From assembly GCA_002279825.1 (NCBI GenBank), contig NCCV01000003.1, positions 925,643 to 989,642 of the forward strand: a DNA stretch of 64,000 bases, written 5' to 3'. Below the pieces are notes generated by a model. It saw only the letters and a program-made list of their open reading frames with translations. It was not told where the DNA came from and did no database searches. A program made the position numbers and the translations under genes. Numbering within the stretch: position 1 is the first letter of the stretch; each line of letters opens with the position of its first letter. Positions 31,629-40,984 of this stretch are shown here, piece after piece. This DNA comes from Sphingomonadales bacterium 12-68-11 (GTDB lineage: Bacteria > Pseudomonadota > Alphaproteobacteria > Sphingomonadales > Sphingomonadaceae).

Positions 31629-32873
31629 TCAGGCGCGGAAGCGGGCGATGAAGAAGCCGTCCATTCCGCCCTGGTCGGCGAGCATGCCGGGGTCGGTGCG
31701 CAGCCAGCCCGCGGGGGTCGGTGCCAGCCAGTCAGGGAGTTCGGCGGGCAAGATCGGGTCGGGCGCGAGTTCGACCTTGCCGACCTGCGCCTCCCCCTCG
31801 TCCGCCTCGAGCGAGCAAACCGCGTAAACGAGCCGTCCTCCCGGTGCGAGCCAGCCCGCCGCGCGTTCGAGCAGCCGCGCCTGCAGGTCCGCCATCTCGG
31901 CGATCTGGCGCGGGCCGATGCGGTGGAGCACGTCGGGATGGCGGCGGGCAGTGCCGGTGGCTGTGCAGGGCGCGTCTAGCAGGATCGCCTCGAACGGCGC
32001 CGCGGACTGCCATTCGAGCGCGTCCGCCACCACCACCTCTGCGGCGAGCCCGGTTCGCGCTAGGTTGGTGCGTAGGCGGCCGAGCCGCCGGTCGCTGGCA
32101 TCGAGCGCGGTGACCTGCCAGCCCGCCGCCGCGAGTTGCAGCGTCTTCCCGCCCGGTGCCGCGCACAGATCCAGCACGCGCCGCCCTTCGCCCGCGCCGA
32201 GCAGCCGCGTCGGCAGCGACGCGGCAAGGTCCTGCACCCACCACGCACCCTCCTCGAAGCCCGCCAACGCGCTCACCTGATCGCCGCGCGCCAGGCGCAC
32301 ATGACCGGGCGCCAGGCTCACACCGCCAAGCCGTTCGCACCACTCCGCCGTCGTCGCGGGATCGCGCAGCGTCAGATCGAGCGGCGGCGGCGCGGCCAGG
32401 CCGGTGGCGATGGCCAGCGCCCGCTCGCCCCACCGCTCCGCTACGCCGGGCGGCAAAGTCGGCGCCGTGGGCAGCTTCGCCTCACCGCGCACCAGCGTGC
32501 CGAACACCCCGTGCGCCAGCCGGCGCGGCCCGCCTGTGAGCAGCGGCAGTGCAGTCGCCACAACCGCATGCGGCGGGGTGTCGAGCCGCAACCACTGCGC
32601 GAGCATGATGCGCAGCACGGTCCGCGCCTTGGCATCGTCCGCCAGCCGCTGGCGCGTGGCCGAGTCGATCAGCGCGTCGAGATCGGCCAGCCAGCGCAGC
32701 GCCTCGCCGGCGATCGCGCGGGCCAGCGCCTGGTCCGAACTGGTCAGCAATCCCGCGGTCGCTGCCGGACCGGCCTGGTCAAGCGTCTCGCCGCGGCGCA
32801 GCACCGCATCGAGCAGCCGCAGCGCCGCGCGCCGCGCGGCCAAACCCTGGATATCGTGTGCCGGACTGTTCAT
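31629..32873 (-). CDS. rsmB: RsmB-family 16S rRNA (cytosine-C5) methyltransferase
   Basis: 414 residues. The N-terminal 140 residues form a NusB-like RNA-binding domain (ARRAALRLLDAVLRRGETLD); the C-terminal methyltransferase has SAM motif VLDLCAAPGGKTLQLA, the first cysteine motif DAPCTATGTARRHPD and the catalytic YAVCSLEADEGE. These features define RsmB/Sun-type enzymes, which methylate C967 of 16S rRNA in E. coli. Length is typical. Confidence 0.88.
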   Translation of the reverse strand: MNSPAHDIQGLAARRAALRLLDAVLRRGETLDQAGPAATAGLLTSSDQALARAIAGEALRWLADLDALIDSATRQRLADDAKARTVLRIMLAQWLRLDTPPHAVVATALPLLTGGPRRLAHGVFGTLVRGEAKLPTAPTLPPGVAERWGERALAIATGLAAPPPLDLTLRDPATTAEWCERLGGVSLAPGHVRLARGDQVSALAGFEEGAWWVQDLAASLPTRLLGAGEGRRVLDLCAAPGGKTLQLAAAGWQVTALDASDRRLGRLRTNLARTGLAAEVVVADALEWQSAAPFEAILLDAPCTATGTARRHPDVLHRIGPRQIAEMADLQARLLERAAGWLAPGGRLVYAVCSLEADEGEAQVGKVELAPDPILPAELPDWLAPTPAGWLRTDPGMLADQGGMDGFFIARFRA

Positions 32874-32973
32874 GCAGCCGCCCTACCGACCCCCGCGCGT
32901 AACCGCCACCCGCCGAGAGGCCGACATCGGCCCGCTCGCAGACTACTTCCGCCAGGTCGCGCTCCAGTAAGCG

Positions 32974-33993
32974 TTAGATCCAGCCCGCCAGCTCGCGCCG
33001 CACCAGCGCCTCGAGCATGTCCATCCCCGGCTGCCCGGCGTTGAGGCAGGCGAGCGCGGCGAAGTGCGCGCCGCCGGCTTCGAGAAACTGTTCGCGCCCG
33101 CGGATCGCCAGCTCCTCAAGCGTTTCGAGGCAGTCGGCGGCAAAGCCCGGCGCCGCCACCGCGAGCCGCCGCGTGCCCGCCTCGCCCTCGCGCCGCAGCA
33201 CCGCGTCGGTCGCCGGCTCGAGCCATTTGGCGCGGCCGAAGCGGCTCTGGAAGCTGGTCTCGACCCGCAGCCCCGGCCGGGCCAGCGCGTCTGCCAGCAG
33301 CCGCGCGGTCTTGCGGCAATGGCAGTGGTAGGGATCACCGAGGTGGAGGGTGCGTTCGGGCATGCCGTGGAAGCTGAGCAGCAGCACCTCGGGCTCGAAC
33401 GCGAGCGCGCCTAACTGCCTGCCGAGATCGGCGGCCAGGGCCGCGATATAGCCCACGTCGTCATGGTAGGGGGGCAGCGTGCGCAGCGCCGGTTGCCAGC
33501 GCATTGTCCGCAGCTTGTCCGCCGCTTTGTCCACAACGGTCGCGGTCGTCGCGCCGCAGTACTGCGGATAGAGCGGCGCGAGCAGTATGCGCTCGCAGCC
33601 GGCGTCCATCAGCGCCTGCAGCTCATCCCCGATTGCCGGCCGGCCATAGCGCATCGCGTGGCGGACGATCGCAGTCTCGCCGAGCCGATGCTGCAGGTCT
33701 TGCGCCTGCTCGGCGGTGATCGCGGCCAGCGGCGATCCGGCTTCGGTCCACACCTGGGCATAGGCGTGGGCGCTGCGTTTGGGGCGGGTGTTCAGGATTA
33801 TCCCGCGCAAGATCGGCTGCCAGACGAGCGGCGGAATCTCGACCACGCGGCGATCGGACAGGAACTCGGCGAGATAGCGCCGCACCGCGCCCGGGGTCGG
33901 CGCTTCGGGGGTACCGAGGTTGACCACCAGCACCCCGATCCGGCCGGTCTGCACGGAGGGATGGTCGGCGGGAAAAGCAGGGCCTGGCCGCAT
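32974..33993 (-). CDS. hemH: Ferrochelatase
   Basis: 339 residues from the ATG at 33993, preceded by AGGAGG and overlapping the upstream gene's TAA by one base. It inserts iron into protoporphyrin IX. Family motifs: GVLVVNLGTPEAPT at the N-terminus, LLAPLYPQYCGATTATV, the metal-handling LLLSFHGMPERTLHLGDPY (conserved histidine) and SFQSRFGRAKWLEP, with VAAPGFAADCLETLEE near the end. All are intact. Confidence 0.94.
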   Translation of the reverse strand: MRPGPAFPADHPSVQTGRIGVLVVNLGTPEAPTPGAVRRYLAEFLSDRRVVEIPPLVWQPILRGIILNTRPKRSAHAYAQVWTEAGSPLAAITAEQAQDLQHRLGETAIVRHAMRYGRPAIGDELQALMDAGCERILLAPLYPQYCGATTATVVDKAADKLRTMRWQPALRTLPPYHDDVGYIAALAADLGRQLGALAFEPEVLLLSFHGMPERTLHLGDPYHCHCRKTARLLADALARPGLRVETSFQSRFGRAKWLEPATDAVLRREGEAGTRRLAVAAPGFAADCLETLEELAIRGREQFLEAGGAHFAALACLNAGQPGMDMLEALVRRELAGWI

Positions 33994-36302
33994 TACAATC
34001 CTCCTGACAGCAGCGGGAGCCGCCGCAACCTGAAACCGGTCGCCGAATGAAGCGCATTGGCGATCGCCGGCGCGACCGGGGCCACGGCGAGTTCGCCCGG
34101 ATCGAACGGCTCGGCATCGCTGGCGATCAGATCGATGAGAATCTCCGGGCTGTCGGCCAGGGTCGGCAAGTCGAGCGCCGCCAGCCGCCGCTGCGCCGGC
34201 AGCCCGCGCTCGTACTCCAGGCCCGAGCCGAGCGCGAGCCCAAGCCCGTAGAGCAGCCCGCCCTCGATCTGCTGCAGGGCGATGTCGCGGTTGACCACAC
34301 GGCCGATATCGACCGCCGCCGCCAGCCGCTCGACGCGCACCCCGCCGTCGCCGGCGACCGCTGTCGCCACCAGCGCGATTCGTCCCCCTGCACCGCTGCC
34401 GGCCGACACACCGCCCATCGCATGGCAGGCGATGCCCTGCGCCGTCCCGCTCGCCCCGCCGCCCCATTGCCCAAGCCGCGCGGCGCGCTGGAGACATTGC
34501 ACCAGCCGTACATCGTGCCCCAGCATCCCGATCCGAAAGGCGAGCGGTTCCTGCCCGCTGCGCACCGCCACTTCGTCGATGAAGCTCTCGATCATGAAGC
34601 AGGTGTAGCCATGGGCGTTGCCACGCAGCCGCCCGGTGGGCAGCGCGATCCGCACCGGCACGTGGTCGAGCGCGACGTTGGGGATCGCATAAGCCGGCAG
34701 CAACCCCTCGAGCGCGAGCGGGTCCGCCGCGCCTTCGGTTGCATCGATGGCCGACCAGCTTGCCAGGTTGTCGAACAGCCGGCGCCCGAATTCCAGCGCC
34801 GCGGGCGGCATCGCCAGACGTGCGCGAAAGGCGTCTATGCGCCCCGCCGGCCCGAGCCGCGCGGCCAACACCGCGGCGACCGGCGGACGCGGGCGCAGCA
34901 TCAACTGTTCCTGCCAGCGCGACCACACAAGCTGCACCGGGCGTCCGATTTCACGCGCGAGCACCGCCGCCTCGATCGCGTGGTCGTGCTCGAGCCGCCG
35001 ATCGAAGCTGCCGCCGGCGGGCATCGGATAGAGCACCACGTCGGTGGTCGCGAGGCCGAGCGCCTTGGCGGCCGCCGCGCGCGCGCGCTCGGGCGCCTGG
35101 CTGGCGAGCCACAGCTCGAGCTTGCCGCCGGTGAGCCGGGCGGTGCAGGTCGCGGTCTCGATCGTGCCGTGCGCGGCGGGCATGACATCGTAGCGCAGCG
35201 CCAGTGTCGGCCGGCCGAACCCCTCGTCGCCTTCGCCGCGCACCGCGACGCGCTGCGGCGCGCCGCGCCGCAGCGCGGCGTCGAGCGCTTCCTCGATCCG
35301 CGCCGAGTTGACCGGACGCTCGACCCGGAAGCGCGCGTCCATCGCTTCGACCGCCTGCTCGGCGGTCCACCAGTCACTCGCGACCGCGGCCAGCCATCGC
35401 TTGCCTTTGACGGCGGCAATGAAGCCGCGTCGGCGCCCTGCTTCGGGCTCGAAGCTCGACAGCTCGGCCTCGTCGATCGGCCCGTGGCGGATCGCGGCAT
35501 AGACCATGTCGGGCAGCCGCACGTCGCCCGCGAACAGGTGGCTGCCGTCGACCTTGGAGGGCAAGTCGAGGCGCGGGAAGGCCAGCACCCGCTCCTCGTC
35601 CGCCACCGCGTCGGCGGTGTCGGCCGGCGCCCTGGCGCGGAGCGGCGGTGGCTCGGGCGGCGGGTAGTCCGCCGCCTCGCGCGCCAGTTCTCCGAAGCTC
35701 AGCCGCCGCCGGCCGTTGATCACGAAGCCTTCCGCCGCCTCGCATTCTTCGGGCGCGACATCCCAGCGCGCGGCCGCGGCCAGCGTCAGCAGCGCCCGTG
35801 CGGTCGCCGCCGCGTCGCGGCACGGCCGCTCGTAAGCGGCGAGCGTGGTTCCCTCGGCGGTCGCGGTGAAGCGCTCGCGCTCCGCCCAGCGCTGCAGCAG
35901 CAGGTCATCGGGCGCGTCAGCCAGCTCTGACACCAGCGGCCGCCACAGCGGCGCCCAGCGCGCGGCCAGTGGCAAGTTGGCATAAGCCTCGCTGACAGGG
36001 GCCGGCTCGACCGCGATCTGCCGCCAGTCCGCGCCCAATTCCATCGCGACGATCTGCGGCAACAGCGTGGTCACGCCCTGCCCCATCTCGAGCTGCGGCA
36101 CGGCGACGGTGATGACCCCGTCCTCTCCGATCGTCAGCCAGCCCGCGAAGTCGGTCTGGCCGCGTCCCGGGGTGAGCGGCGAGGCATAGTCGCGCGGCAT
36201 GAGCTGCCAGGCGACCAGCAGGCCGCCCCCCGCCGCCGCGCCGGCCAAGAGGCCGCGCCGGCTCAGCCTTGGCCGCGTCAGTCTCGCGCCCCGTCGAGCC
36301 AC
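33993..36302 (-). CDS. Tat-exported molybdopterin-binding oxidoreductase subunit (IorB/xanthine dehydrogenase family)
   Basis: 769 residues. A twin-arginine signal (LSRRGLLAGAAAGGGLLVA) marks folded export. The mature protein has two aldehyde oxidase/xanthine dehydrogenase molybdopterin domains, with PQLEMGQGVTTLLPQIVA near the start, as in isoquinoline 1-oxidoreductase beta subunits and other membrane-side aldehyde/heterocycle hydroxylases. The usual 2Fe-2S alpha subunit and cytochrome partner are not adjacent. Its start overlaps the Mrp gene by 25 bp and its stop overlaps hemH by 1 bp, so the three are one unit. Substrate unknown. Confidence 0.82.
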   Translation of the reverse strand: MARRGARLTRPRLSRRGLLAGAAAGGGLLVAWQLMPRDYASPLTPGRGQTDFAGWLTIGEDGVITVAVPQLEMGQGVTTLLPQIVAMELGADWRQIAVEPAPVSEAYANLPLAARWAPLWRPLVSELADAPDDLLLQRWAERERFTATAEGTTLAAYERPCRDAAATARALLTLAAAARWDVAPEECEAAEGFVINGRRRLSFGELAREAADYPPPEPPPLRARAPADTADAVADEERVLAFPRLDLPSKVDGSHLFAGDVRLPDMVYAAIRHGPIDEAELSSFEPEAGRRRGFIAAVKGKRWLAAVASDWWTAEQAVEAMDARFRVERPVNSARIEEALDAALRRGAPQRVAVRGEGDEGFGRPTLALRYDVMPAAHGTIETATCTARLTGGKLELWLASQAPERARAAAAKALGLATTDVVLYPMPAGGSFDRRLEHDHAIEAAVLAREIGRPVQLVWSRWQEQLMLRPRPPVAAVLAARLGPAGRIDAFRARLAMPPAALEFGRRLFDNLASWSAIDATEGAADPLALEGLLPAYAIPNVALDHVPVRIALPTGRLRGNAHGYTCFMIESFIDEVAVRSGQEPLAFRIGMLGHDVRLVQCLQRAARLGQWGGGASGTAQGIACHAMGGVSAGSGAGGRIALVATAVAGDGGVRVERLAAAVDIGRVVNRDIALQQIEGGLLYGLGLALGSGLEYERGLPAQRRLAALDLPTLADSPEILIDLIASDAEPFDPGELAVAPVAPAIANALHSATGFRLRRLPLLSGGL

Positions 36303-37246
36303 GCCCCGAGGCGCGCGGCAATGGCAATGAAAGCTTCGCCCGGCGCGCCGTCTGCGGCCGCGGGGGGCTGGCCCGCGTCGCTGGCGATCCGAACCGCAAG
36401 CGACAGCGGGATGCGCCCGAGGAACGGTTCACCGAGCGCCCGCGCCGCCGCCTCGACCCCGCCCTCGCCGAACGGATCGGAGATCTCGCCGCAATGCGGG
36501 CAGACATAGCCGGCCATGTTTTCGACCAGCCCAATGATCGGCACTTGCGCCTGGCGGAACAGGTCGAGCGCGCGGGTGGCGTCGATCAGCGCGAGATCCT
36601 GCGGGGTCGAAACCACGATCGCGCCGGCCGGCTTGAATTTTTGCAATATGGTCAGCTGCACGTCGCCGGTGCCCGGCGGCAGATCGACCAGCAGCAGTTC
36701 GACGTCGCCCCACTCGGCATCCATGAGTTGCCCGAGCGCGCCGCCGGTCATCGGCCCGCGCCAGGCGATCGCCTTCCCCGGCGCGACCAGTTGGCCCATC
36801 GACAGGAGCCGGACGCCGTGGGGGCTCTCGACCGGGACCAATTGCTGGCCGCGGGCGGTGGGCTTGGCGTTGGCCGCATCGAGCAGCATCGGCTGCGACG
36901 GGCCGTAGATGTCGGCATCGACCACCCCAACCTTGCGCCCCGCTTGCGCCAGCGCGACCGCGAGGTTGGCGGTCAATGTCGACTTGCCGACCCCGCCCTT
37001 GCCCGACCCCACCACCACGATCCGCCGGTTCACTTTGTCGGCCATCAGCGCGACGCGCACCTCGGTGACCGCCGGGTGCGCGCCGACGGCACTCTCTATC
37101 TCTTGCTGGAGCGCCGCCGCCGCGTCGCGGTCGAGCCCGGAGACGTCTGCGACCAGCGTCGCAACCCCGTCGGCGAAGCGGACCGAGCGGACTCGCGGAG
37201 CAACGTGGGGGGGGATTCGGGCTTCGATCTCGGCCGGTTCGGTCAT
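36278..37246 (-). CDS. mrp: Mrp/ApbC iron-sulfur cluster carrier ATPase
   Basis: 322 residues. An N-terminal MIP18-like segment (ALQQEIESAVGAHPAVTEVR) precedes a P-loop domain with the deviant Walker A GKGGVGKST (82-90), DADIYGPSQP, DLPPGTGDVQLT and the cluster-binding pair in YVCPHCGEIS. Mrp proteins deliver Fe-S clusters. Co-location with hemH and a molybdo-hydroxylase groups iron-cofactor genes together. Divergent from hflK with a 73-bp gap. Confidence 0.92.
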   Translation of the reverse strand: MTEPAEIEARIPPHVAPRVRSVRFADGVATLVADVSGLDRDAAAALQQEIESAVGAHPAVTEVRVALMADKVNRRIVVVGSGKGGVGKSTLTANLAVALAQAGRKVGVVDADIYGPSQPMLLDAANAKPTARGQQLVPVESPHGVRLLSMGQLVAPGKAIAWRGPMTGGALGQLMDAEWGDVELLLVDLPPGTGDVQLTILQKFKPAGAIVVSTPQDLALIDATRALDLFRQAQVPIIGLVENMAGYVCPHCGEISDPFGEGGVEAAARALGEPFLGRIPLSLAVRIASDAGQPPAAADGAPGEAFIAIAARLGAWLDGARD

Positions 37247-37319
37247 CGCGGCCGGTCGCTAGGCGAAATTGTCGGACGGCGCCCCTGTTTTTTACCGTTG
37301 TGCGACCTATAACGAGGTC

Positions 37320-38480
37320 ATGGAACGATGGGACGGCTGGAAGAGCAGGATCGCTCTGGCGATGGCGGGTAAGCGCAGCCCTTGGGGCAAGCCGGGCAAC
37401 GACGACGCCGGAGCCGGCGGCGAGCCGGGCGATGGCGGCAACGATTCGCCCCCACCGAGCGGCGAGGATTCCCCGCCCAAGGGCCCGCGCAATCCCTGGC
37501 TGCCGAGCGGCGGCTCGGACGAGCAGCCGCGGCGTTCGGCCAGCATCGAGGACATTTTCCGCAATCGCGGGCCAGAGGGTCCGCGGCGCAAGGGCGGCGG
37601 GGGCGGGGGCCCCAATTTCCGCATGCCCCGCCGGCCCGGCGGCGGCAGTTGGTACCCGTTCATCGTCGCCGGGATCGTTGGGATCTGGCTGTTCGTCAGC
37701 TCCGTCCACCAGGTCGGCCCGAAAGAGCAGGCGATCGTCACCACGTTCGGCAAGTATTCGCGCACGCTGCAGCCCGGGCTCAATTTCACGCTGCCGTGGC
37801 CGCTGCAGATGACCGACAGCGAGCAGGTGTCCGAGTTCCGGGTCGAGACCATCCCGGACGGCGATGCCCAGCGGTTGATGCTGACCGGTGACCAGAACCT
37901 GGTCGATCTGAGCTACAACGTACGCTGGAACATCAAGGACTTGCAGCTCTACCGCTTCCAGCTCAACTCTCCGGAAGAGGCGGTGCAGGAGGTTGCCGAG
38001 GCGGCGATGCGCGCCGAAGTGGCCGAGAAATCGCTCGACCAGGTGTTCTCCGGCGCCGGCCGCGCCGATATCGAGCTGCGCGTGCTCGAGCGGATGCAGG
38101 CGCTGCTCGACGCCTACCGTTCGGGTATCGCGGTGCAGGGCGTTCAGATCCGCAAGACCGATCCGCCGCAGGAAGTCGAAGAGGCGTTCAAGAACGTCTC
38201 AGCGGCGCAGCAGGATGCTGAAAGCTACCTCAACCAGGCCGAAGCCGCCGCACAGCAAGTGCTGGCGCGCGCCGAGGGCGACGCCTCGGCCTTCGACCAG
38301 GTTTACGAGCAATACCGCCTCGCGCCGGAAGTGACCCGCCGGCGCATGTACTACGAAACGATGGAACGCGTGCTGCGCCAGACCGACAAGACGATCGTCG
38401 AAGGGACCGGGGTGACCCCCTACCTGCCGCTACCCGAAGTGCGTCGCCGCGCCGCGACGCCAGCGCCGGGAGCACAGTGA
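37320..38480 (+). CDS. hflK: HflK, FtsH protease modulator
   Basis: 386 residues from ATG 37320 (GAGG just upstream); the frame continues upstream only to a TTG. A glycine/proline-rich cytosolic N-terminus, one membrane helix (FIVAGIVGIWLFVSSVHQV), then a periplasmic SPFH/band-7 domain (VGPKEQAIVTTFGKYSRTL, EKSLDQVFSGAGRADIE, EAAAQQVLARAEGDASAF). HflK and HflC form the cage around FtsH that limits degradation of membrane proteins. It overlaps hflC by one base (TGATG). Confidence 0.93.
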   Translation: MERWDGWKSRIALAMAGKRSPWGKPGNDDAGAGGEPGDGGNDSPPPSGEDSPPKGPRNPWLPSGGSDEQPRRSASIEDIFRNRGPEGPRRKGGGGGGPNFRMPRRPGGGSWYPFIVAGIVGIWLFVSSVHQVGPKEQAIVTTFGKYSRTLQPGLNFTLPWPLQMTDSEQVSEFRVETIPDGDAQRLMLTGDQNLVDLSYNVRWNIKDLQLYRFQLNSPEEAVQEVAEAAMRAEVAEKSLDQVFSGAGRADIELRVLERMQALLDAYRSGIAVQGVQIRKTDPPQEVEEAFKNVSAAQQDAESYLNQAEAAAQQVLARAEGDASAFDQVYEQYRLAPEVTRRRMYYETMERVLRQTDKTIVEGTGVTPYLPLPEVRRRAATPAPGAQ

Positions 38481-39331
38481 TGGAAGCGATCTGGAACCAG
38501 TACCGGAACCCGATCCTGGCGGCGGTGGGCGCCGTGCTGATCGCGTTCGCCTTCGTCATCGTGGTGCCCGAGACCCAGCAGGCGGTCATCATCCGGACCG
38601 GTGAGCCGGTTTCGGTGGTCAACAAGTTCAAGCCCAACCAGGCGTTCGGCAGCACCGGCGCGGGCGTATGGTGGCGGATCCCGATCATCGACCGGGTCGA
38701 ATACGTTGACCGGCGCGTGCTCAACCTCGACATGGAGCAACAGCAGGTTCTCTCGACCGACCAGTTGCGGCTCAATGTCGATGCCTATGCGCGCTACCGC
38801 ATTATCGATCCCGTGCGCATGGTCCGCAGCGCCGGCACGCTCGCGACGGTGGAAAGCCAGCTCGGCCAGATCCTGAGCTCGGTGGTGCGGCAGGAACTCG
38901 GCCGGCGCAGCTTCGCTTCGCTGCTGACCGCCGAACGCGGCACCACCATGCAGAACATCCGCACGCTGCTCGACACCCAGGCCCGCAACTACGGCGCGCA
39001 GGTCATCGACGTGCGGATCAAGCGCGTCGATTTGCCCAGCGGCACGCCGCTCGAATCGGCGTTCCAGCGGATGAAGACCGCGCGCGACCAGGAGGCGTTG
39101 ACGATCCGCGCCAACGGCCAGAAGAACGCCCAGATCACCCGCGCCACCGCCGAGGCGGAGGCTGCGCGCATCTATGCCGAAAGCTTCGGCAAGGACCCGG
39201 ACTTCTACGACTTCTATCGCGCGATGCAGAGCTACGACGCGACGTTCGGGCCCGACAGCCCGAGCAACAGCCAGATCATCATCGACGATGGCAACGATTA
39301 CCTGCGACAATTTCGCAGCGGCGGAAACTAG
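38480..39331 (+). CDS. hflC: HflC, FtsH protease modulator
   Basis: 283 residues. An N-terminal membrane helix (ILAAVGAVLIAFAFVIVVPE) precedes an SPFH domain with TQQAVIIRTGEPV, NVDAYARYRIIDP and the long coiled-coil EAEAARIYAESFGKDPDFYD typical of HflC. It is translationally coupled to hflK. A GC hairpin (39353-39378) lies between it and degP and may attenuate read-through. Confidence 0.94.
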   Translation: MEAIWNQYRNPILAAVGAVLIAFAFVIVVPETQQAVIIRTGEPVSVVNKFKPNQAFGSTGAGVWWRIPIIDRVEYVDRRVLNLDMEQQQVLSTDQLRLNVDAYARYRIIDPVRMVRSAGTLATVESQLGQILSSVVRQELGRRSFASLLTAERGTTMQNIRTLLDTQARNYGAQVIDVRIKRVDLPSGTPLESAFQRMKTARDQEALTIRANGQKNAQITRATAEAEAARIYAESFGKDPDFYDFYRAMQSYDATFGPDSPSNSQIIIDDGNDYLRQFRSGGN

Positions 39332-39435
39332 CGCGTTCAAAAACGGTTCAGCCCCGCGGGCGTGAATCCACGCGCGGGACTGCCAGAATCCGGGTGGCTC
39401 CGCCGCCCGACAGAGCAAAGAGGAAACACAAGGAC

Positions 39436-40965
39436 GTGAAGCCCGTGCGCTACTCCTATGGAATCACTGCCGCGCTGCTTGCCAGCGGCGCCGCAATCTC
39501 CCTTGTAACCGGCGTTCCCGCCGGTGCCCAGGTCGCCCAGAACGACGACCGCCCGATGGCGAACATCGTCCCGCGCGCCGGCGCGCCGACCAGCTTCGCC
39601 GAACTGACTGCACAGCTCGCCCCGGCGGTGGTCAACATTTCCACCCGCCAGCGAATCACGGTGAGCAACAACCCGTTCGCCAACACCCCGTTCGCCGAGC
39701 TGTTCGGCAATCAGCAGGGTGGCGGCGGCCAGCCGCAGACGCGCGAGGCGCAGTCGCTCGGCTCGGGCTTCCTGGTGTCGGCCGACGGCTACATCGTCAC
39801 CAACAACCACGTAATCCAGCCCGACGGCCGCGCCCAGCTCGAGGAAGTGACCGTCACTCTGACCGACGGCACCGAGTACACCGCCGAAGTGGTCGGCAAG
39901 GATCCGGCCTCGGACCTGGCGGTGCTCAAGATCAGCCGCCGCGAGCCGTTCCCGTTCGTGCATTTCGGCGATTCGCGTGACGCGCGCGTGGGCGACTGGG
40001 TCGTCGCGATCGGCCAGCCGTTCGGGCTCGGCGGCACGGTCACCGCGGGCATCGTCTCGGCGGTCGTGCGCCAGACCGGCGCCGGCGGCGCGTACGATCG
40101 CTACATCCAGACCGACGCGAGCATCAACCGGGGCAACTCGGGCGGTCCGCTGTTCGACATGGAAGGCAACGTGATCGGCATCAACAACGCGATCTTCTCG
40201 CCGTCGGGCGGCAGCGTGGGCATCGGGTTCGCGATTCCCGCGGAGACCGCCTCGCCGATCGTCGACAAGCTGATCGCCGGCGAAGACATCGTGCGCGGCT
40301 ACATCGGTGTGCGCCCGCAGGACATGAACGAAGATCTCGCCGACGCGCTCGGCATCCCGGGCAATCGCGGCGCTTTCATCCAGTCGGTGCAACCCGGCGA
40401 ACCGGCCGAACAGGCCGGCCTCCAGGCCGGCGACGTGGTCCTGCGCGTCGACGGCAAGGAAGTGACGCCCGACCAGACGCTGTCGTTCATCGTTGCCAAT
40501 ATCGCCCCCGGCAAGCGTATCAATCTCGATGTCCTGCGCGACGGGGCGCGTCGCACGATCCCGGTCACGGTCGGCCGTCGCCCGAGCGAGGAAGCGCTCG
40601 CGGCGCAGGCTTTCGACCCGGACGCGGAGAACCCGACCGACCCGGTGCCGCAGCGCGGCGGCCTGATCGAGAACGCGCTCGGTCTGCAGGTCATGCCGCT
40701 CAGCGCGCAGATCGCCGGCCAGCTCGGCGCGCCGTCGGGCACCCAGGGAGTGGTCGTCGCGGTGGTCGATCCCAATTCGGACGCCGCCCGCAAGGGCCTG
40801 ACGCGCGGGGCGATCATCGTCGCAGCCGGCGGCCAGCCGGTGACCGGCGCAGAGGACCTCGAAGCGGCGATCCGGTCGGCGCAGAGCGCCGGGCGCGAAG
40901 CCCTGCTGGTACGGGCCATCCCGCGCGGCGGCCAGGCCGTCTCGGTACCGATCCGCCTGCGTTAA
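39436..40965 (+). CDS. degP: DegP/HtrA-family periplasmic serine protease
   Basis: About 509 residues from GTG 39436, which begins the signal peptide (KPVRYSYGITAALLASGAA); an ATG 42 bp earlier lacks a plausible signal. The triad is H125 (IVTNNHVI), D160 (SDLAVL) and S235 (RGNSGGPL). Two PDZ domains follow (YIGVRPQDMNEDLADALGI and the C-terminal region with GVVVAVVDPNSDAARKGL). It degrades or refolds damaged envelope proteins. Placement after hflKC groups membrane quality-control genes. Confidence 0.94.
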   Translation: MKPVRYSYGITAALLASGAAISLVTGVPAGAQVAQNDDRPMANIVPRAGAPTSFAELTAQLAPAVVNISTRQRITVSNNPFANTPFAELFGNQQGGGGQPQTREAQSLGSGFLVSADGYIVTNNHVIQPDGRAQLEEVTVTLTDGTEYTAEVVGKDPASDLAVLKISRREPFPFVHFGDSRDARVGDWVVAIGQPFGLGGTVTAGIVSAVVRQTGAGGAYDRYIQTDASINRGNSGGPLFDMEGNVIGINNAIFSPSGGSVGIGFAIPAETASPIVDKLIAGEDIVRGYIGVRPQDMNEDLADALGIPGNRGAFIQSVQPGEPAEQAGLQAGDVVLRVDGKEVTPDQTLSFIVANIAPGKRINLDVLRDGARRTIPVTVGRRPSEEALAAQAFDPDAENPTDPVPQRGGLIENALGLQVMPLSAQIAGQLGAPSGTQGVVVAVVDPNSDAARKGLTRGAIIVAAGGQPVTGAEDLEAAIRSAQSAGREALLVRAIPRGGQAVSVPIRLR

Positions 40966-40984
40966 GCCGCGCTAACGCTCGGTC

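Noticed and set aside
32974..34926. Extended ferrochelatase of 650 residues
   Set aside because: The upstream part is a frame inside the molybdopterin subunit gene; hemH starts at 33993 with AGGAGG and ferrochelatase similarity begins there.
39353..39378. Hairpin between hflC and degP as a terminator
   Set aside because: The arms pair only with a two-base bulge and no T run follows; kept as a remark in the hflC entry rather than called.
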